Of a stretch of DNA of 7,938 nt, positions 5,302 through 7,938 are shown in pieces. This DNA comes from Nitrospirae bacterium RBG_13_39_12 (lineage in GTDB: Bacteria; Nitrospirota; Thermodesulfovibrionia; Thermodesulfovibrionales; SM23-35). A program made the position numbers and the translations under genes. Positions within the stretch are counted from its first letter, which is position 1. The number at the start of each line of letters is the position of its first letter. The DNA is taken from contig MHEF01000102.1 in NCBI GenBank assembly GCA_001805125.1, positions 1 through 7,938 on the forward strand, given 5' to 3'. The notes beneath the pieces are model-generated. The model ran no database searches and was not told the DNA's origin. It worked only from the letters and a program-made list of their open reading frames with translations.

Positions 5302-6045
5302 ATGGACAGCTCAAAAATCAAAACCATCCTCGAGTCAGTAAAATCCGGCAAAAACAGCATTGAAAAGGCATTGGACGCCTTAAAACATCTTCCCTATGAA
5401 GATTTGTCCTTTGCAAAAGTTGACCACCACAGGCAAATAAGACAGGGAATCCCTGAAGTTGTTTTTGCAATTGGTAAAAAAATTGAGGATGTTATTGTTA
5501 TAGCACGTTCTATATACAAAAAAAACAGGAAATTATTAATCACAAAAGCTTCAAAAGAAATATATAAAGGTCTCAAAATAAAGAATGCAGTATTCTACCC
5601 TCTGTCCGGGACAATATCAGTGAATGCGCCAAAAAAGAAACAAGGACGTATTCTTATAATTTCTGCCGGTACATCTGACATACCTGTCGCAGAAGAGGCA
5701 GAAGTAACAGCATCATTTCTCGGGAGTAAGGTTGAGACTGTTTATGATGTCGGTGTAGCAGGAATTCACAGGCTTATTGATTTTAAAAAATCCATAGATT
5801 TAGCCAGTGTAATCATAGTTGTCGCTGGTATGGAAGGCGCTCTTCCTTCAGTTGTAGGCGGCCTTATAGACAAGCCAATTATCGCAGTTCCAACTTCAAT
5901 AGGCTATGGCACAAACCTAAGTGGGTTAACTGCACTTTTTGCAATGCTGAATTCCTGTGTGCCTGGGATTGCAGTAATGAATATTGACAATGGCTTTGGA
6001 GCCGGGTGTCTGGCACATAAAATAAACACCCTGTGTTTTAAATAA
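5302..6045 (+). CDS. larB: LarB, pyridinium-3,5-biscarboxylic acid mononucleotide synthase (247 aa)
   Basis: LarB carboxylates nicotinic acid adenine dinucleotide at C5 and releases AMP, the first step of making the nickel-pincer nucleotide cofactor used by LarA-type racemases. The N-terminal third contains the LarB signature VDHHRQIRQGIPEVVFAIGKK (residues 40-60). The C-terminal domain resembles PurE (AIR carboxylase): IISAGTSDIPVAEEA (about 119-133), VVAGMEGALPSVVGGL with E178, and MLNSCVPGIAVMNIDNGFGAG with C219. C219 matches the cysteine that attacks the substrate in characterised LarB, and E178 matches the partner glutamate. Length is normal. No good ribosome site precedes the ATG. A -10-like TATGAT sits 5 bp before it, so a very short leader is possible. 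larC, larE and larA are not in the window, so LarB must work with partners encoded elsewhere. Confidence 0.94.
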   Translation: MDSSKIKTILESVKSGKNSIEKALDALKHLPYEDLSFAKVDHHRQIRQGIPEVVFAIGKKIEDVIVIARSIYKKNRKLLITKASKEIYKGLKIKNAVFYPLSGTISVNAPKKKQGRILIISAGTSDIPVAEEAEVTASFLGSKVETVYDVGVAGIHRLIDFKKSIDLASVIIVVAGMEGALPSVVGGLIDKPIIAVPTSIGYGTNLSGLTALFAMLNSCVPGIAVMNIDNGFGAGCLAHKINTLCFK

Positions 6046-6207
6046 CCTATTAAGCTAAATAACCAAATATACTCTTACGACAATTCTATAGAGAGCGATG
6101 CCAACCAGTATTTACAAATAATGTCCCAGACTCTGACAAATTATGTCATAAGAACATAGACTACCTTCTTAAACCTAAAAATACCCATCTAAACTAATTG
6201 ACAAAAA
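6046..6207. other. Intergenic region after larB, no gene seen
   Basis: This is the upstream part of the 363-bp gap between larB and the inhibitor gene. I see no credible ORF, RNA gene or strong terminator in it. The regulatory elements further right are listed separately. Confidence 0.55.
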
Positions 6208-6223
6208 TGGTACATTTTTTGCA
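6208..6223 (+). promoter_or_regulatory. Candidate sigma-54 (-24/-12) promoter of the inhibitor/protease operon
   Basis: TGGTAC-A-TTTT-TTGCA matches the RpoN consensus TGGCACG-N4-TTGCW closely. GG and GC stand 12 bp apart as required, with T for C at the fourth position and A for G at the seventh. Transcription would start near 6234, giving a leader of about 175 nt. A TTGACA at 6198-6203 overlaps this region but lacks a matching -10 box. No enhancer-binding regulator is encoded in the window. Confidence 0.42.
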
Positions 6224-6311
6224 TTTATTTTCCATGTGATGAAATCATTCAAAAGAGCTGAGTGCAAGATAGAGAGAGAATACATAGAAAAAAGGAGTAA
6301 GAATGGTTTTT

Positions 6312-6327
6312 TGTGATTTATATCACA
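6312..6327 (+). promoter_or_regulatory. CRP/FNR-superfamily operator (TGTGA-N6-TCACA)
   Basis: A perfect dyad, TGTGA (6312-6316) and TCACA (6323-6327), separated by TTTATA, is identical to the CRP half-site consensus. A -10-like TATATT follows at 6351-6356 with no good -35 box. The operator centre would then lie about 42-44 bp before the start point, the geometry of class II activation. The regulator could be CRP or a relative with a similar motif. If the sigma-54 promoter upstream is real, this site lies within its leader. Confidence 0.55.
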
Positions 6328-6408
6328 TCAATCCTTTCTGTTTTTTAATATATATTAGTTATGAATGGCTGAAAATGAGAAGCCATAACAAGATTTTGGA
6401 AATAAATT

Positions 6409-6867
6409 ATGGACTGTAAAACTATAATAAAGTGTAAAAGAAAATTTAGATTAGAAGGTTTGGTTCTTTTATTTATAATAATCATTCTTTTTCAATATGA
6501 TTTCTGTAACGGTATGGGAACCAGAGGTAATGATATGGATGATAAGGAAACAGTGACCATCAAAAGCCGGGACAACGGGAATGAAATCAAAGTAAAATGC
6601 GGCGATGTGATCCAGATCGAACTTGAGGGTATGGGCAGTGCCGGATATCAATGGCATATCAATAACTTAGATACCGAGTATTTGGAACTCTTATCAGAAC
6701 AGACAAAGGATAAATCGGAAGGTAAAATAGGTGCACCAGTTTTAGTAATATGGCAGTTTAAGACTATTAAAAAAGGCCATGCAGAAATTAGATTGGATCA
6801 TTATCGCAAATGGGAAGGAATAGAAAAAGCAACAGAGAAATTTTTTATAAAAATTAATATTGATTAG
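6409..6867 (+). CDS. Chagasin-family (I42/ICP) cysteine protease inhibitor with N-terminal membrane segment (152 aa)
   Basis: This is a predicted tight-binding inhibitor of papain-family proteases with an Ig-like chagasin fold. The family inhibits through three loops. The first (NPTTGY in chagasin) corresponds to MGSAGYQW (residues 75-82). The second (GxGG) corresponds to GKIGAPVLVIWQFK (105-118). The third (RPW) corresponds to YRKWE (132-136). The CGDVIQIEL strand (64-72) is also typical. The N-terminus has a basic stretch (K8-R14) and a strong hydrophobic segment (about 17-30), either a signal peptide or a membrane anchor; C33 lacks a good lipobox. Only a weak GGA precedes the start. The gene ends 14 bp before a secreted papain-like protease, clearly its target and operon partner. 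The loops diverge from consensus, so the fold is firmer than the potency. Confidence 0.88.
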   Translation: MDCKTIIKCKRKFRLEGLVLLFIIIILFQYDFCNGMGTRGNDMDDKETVTIKSRDNGNEIKVKCGDVIQIELEGMGSAGYQWHINNLDTEYLELLSEQTKDKSEGKIGAPVLVIWQFKTIKKGHAEIRLDHYRKWEGIEKATEKFFIKINID

Positions 6868-6881
6868 GAAAGGAGCACAAA

Positions 6882-7938
6882 ATGCTTAAAAGAAAGACAT
6901 TAATATCGGGATTGACTTTAATATTCATATTCTTCCTTTTTAATGGTTTGTCATCTGCTGATGAATTACTCAAGGTTAAATCATCTATAACGTCATCAAA
7001 TGCCAAATGGGTTGCAGGAGAAACTTCAGTTTCAAGACTTTCACCTGAAAAAAGAAAAAAGCTTTTAGGGCTTATACTTCCTGCTCCGACTGGAGAGGAT
7101 TTGGGGGGAAAAAACAATAAAGTCATTGTCTCTCAGGTTTACGCTTCGCCAGCCAGCCTCGACTGGAGAGATAATGGCGGGAATTACGTAACACCGATAC
7201 GGGATCAAGAAACCTGCGGCAGCTGCTGGGCATTCGCAACAACCGGCGCACTTGAATCTGCTACTCTTATTTCCCAAAATACTCCGGGTACTGATTTAGA
7301 TTTGGCCGAACAGATTCTCGTTTCCTGCAGTGGCGCTGGAGACTGCGGCGGAGGCTGGATTGATTACGCTTCAGAATATATCAAAGATATCGGACTGCCA
7401 TTGGAGTCATGCTACCAATACATACATATAAATGGAGACTGCTCAGATGCATGTTTAGACTGGCAGTCCTCTACCTTTAAAATTGAAAACTGGAGTTGGG
7501 TAACCGGAAATTCCACTGACCTTTCTGCAATCAAGAGCGCTCTTACCACTTCCGGTCCTTTAGTAACAACGATGGATGTCTATGATGATTTTTATTATTA
7601 CGATGGAGGTATATACTCACGTACATCGGGTAGTGACTACCAGGGTGGTCATGCTGTTTTATTAGTAGGATATGATGATCCAGGCCGGTATTTCATCGTA
7701 AAAAACAGTTGGGGAACTGATTGGGGTGAGGATGGATATTTCAGGATATCATATACCGAGATTTCCAGTCCGGTTTATTTCGGATGCTGGACCATAGCTT
7801 ATTCAGTATCAACAGCCTCCGGCAATATAAATGTTACCGCTCCTAACGGAGGGGAAACCTGGGAAGCCGGGACAACCCAGATTATCAGATGGACTTATAC
7901 GGAAAACCCCGGCACCCATATTAACATTGACCTTCTTA
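6882..7938 (+). CDS. Secreted papain-family (C1) cysteine protease with C-terminal Kre9/KNH-type domain, truncated by window edge
   Basis: 352 residues are visible. A signal peptide (K3-R4-K5, hydrophobic 7-23, likely cleavage after A26) is followed by a propeptide. The pro-segment W43-V-A-G46 to K60-L-L-G63 resembles the cathepsin B type. The mature enzyme begins near S92-L-D-W95. The catalytic residues are all present: Q109 (oxyanion hole), C115 in CGSCWAF, H257 in GGHAVLLVGYDD and N275 in KNSWGTDWGEDGYF. Several paired cysteines (C112, SCSGAGDCGGGW, ESCYQY) suggest disulfides formed outside the cytoplasm. After about residue 314, INVTAPNGGETWEAGTTQ begins a beta-sandwich module of the Kre9/KNH type, often repeated in bacterial surface proteins. 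The window ends inside it. The start has an ideal AAAGGAG (6869-6875) with 6-nt spacing. The stronger ribosome site than that of the inhibitor suggests different expression levels. Confidence 0.95.
   Translation, partial: MLKRKTLISGLTLIFIFFLFNGLSSADELLKVKSSITSSNAKWVAGETSVSRLSPEKRKKLLGLILPAPTGEDLGGKNNKVIVSQVYASPASLDWRDNGGNYVTPIRDQETCGSCWAFATTGALESATLISQNTPGTDLDLAEQILVSCSGAGDCGGGWIDYASEYIKDIGLPLESCYQYIHINGDCSDACLDWQSSTFKIENWSWVTGNSTDLSAIKSALTTSGPLVTTMDVYDDFYYYDGGIYSRTSGSDYQGGHAVLLVGYDDPGRYFIVKNSWGTDWGEDGYFRISYTEISSPVYFGCWTIAYSVSTASGNINVTAPNGGETWEAGTTQIIRWTYTENPGTHINIDLL

Noticed and set aside
6198..6203. Sigma-70 promoter based on TTGACA before the inhibitor gene
   Set aside because: No acceptable -10 box lies 16-18 bp downstream. 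The overlapping -24/-12 arrangement fits better.
6239..6316. 25-codon open frame upstream of the inhibitor gene
   Set aside because: It has no ribosome site or recognisable content, is very short, and lies in a region with regulatory signals.
6854..7277. Minus-strand open frames opposite the protease gene
   Set aside because: The plus strand encodes a signal peptide, propeptide and full catalytic motifs here, so the reverse frames are shadows.

Overview
This is an AT-rich bacterial chromosomal window holding two conserved housekeeping genes (glnS, gpsA), one cofactor gene (larB), and accessory DNA at both ends. Several features suggest a Gram-negative-type environmental bacterium, perhaps Nitrospirota or Desulfobacterota. 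They are a bacterial glutaminyl-tRNA synthetase, a REP-associated (RAYT) transposase, dispersed palindromic intergenic repeats, a possible sigma-54 promoter and a CRP/FNR-type operator. The phylum is a guess from general knowledge and was not derived by comparison.

Left part (1-1520), mobile DNA, all on the minus strand. A RAYT/Y1 transposase runs off the left edge. It has a full-consensus promoter placed so close to the ATG that the mRNA should be leaderless. Next to it is an integron-type gene cassette: a 130-aa unknown ORF whose TAA stop lies inside the first core box of a textbook attC site (1041-1105). That site has paired R boxes, an unpaired spacer, a hairpin and three extrahelical bases. 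No integrase is visible, so this looks like a single attC (SALIN) or one end of a longer cassette array. A possible 56-aa ORF follows the attC directly.

Middle (1520-6050), plus strand. glnS has its own promoter. It is followed by an intergenic region with a 105-bp element made of four consecutive hairpins bounded by 6-bp inverted ends. Then come gpsA (glycerol-3-phosphate dehydrogenase, phospholipid backbone synthesis) and larB (first step of nickel-pincer nucleotide synthesis). They are spaced as separate transcription units or loosely linked genes.

Right part (6050-7938), plus strand. A 363-bp regulatory region carries a -24/-12 (sigma-54-like) sequence and a perfect TGTGA-N6-TCACA palindrome. 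It precedes a tight two-gene operon: a membrane-anchored or exported chagasin-family (I42) inhibitor, then, 14 bp later, a secreted papain-family (C1) cysteine protease. The protease has a cathepsin-B-like propeptide and a C-terminal Kre9/KNH-type beta-sandwich module cut by the window edge. The inference is that the cell makes the inhibitor first to protect its envelope from the protease it exports.

The most interesting items are the attC cassette with its unknown protein, the inhibitor/protease operon with its regulatory region, and the four-hairpin repeat.
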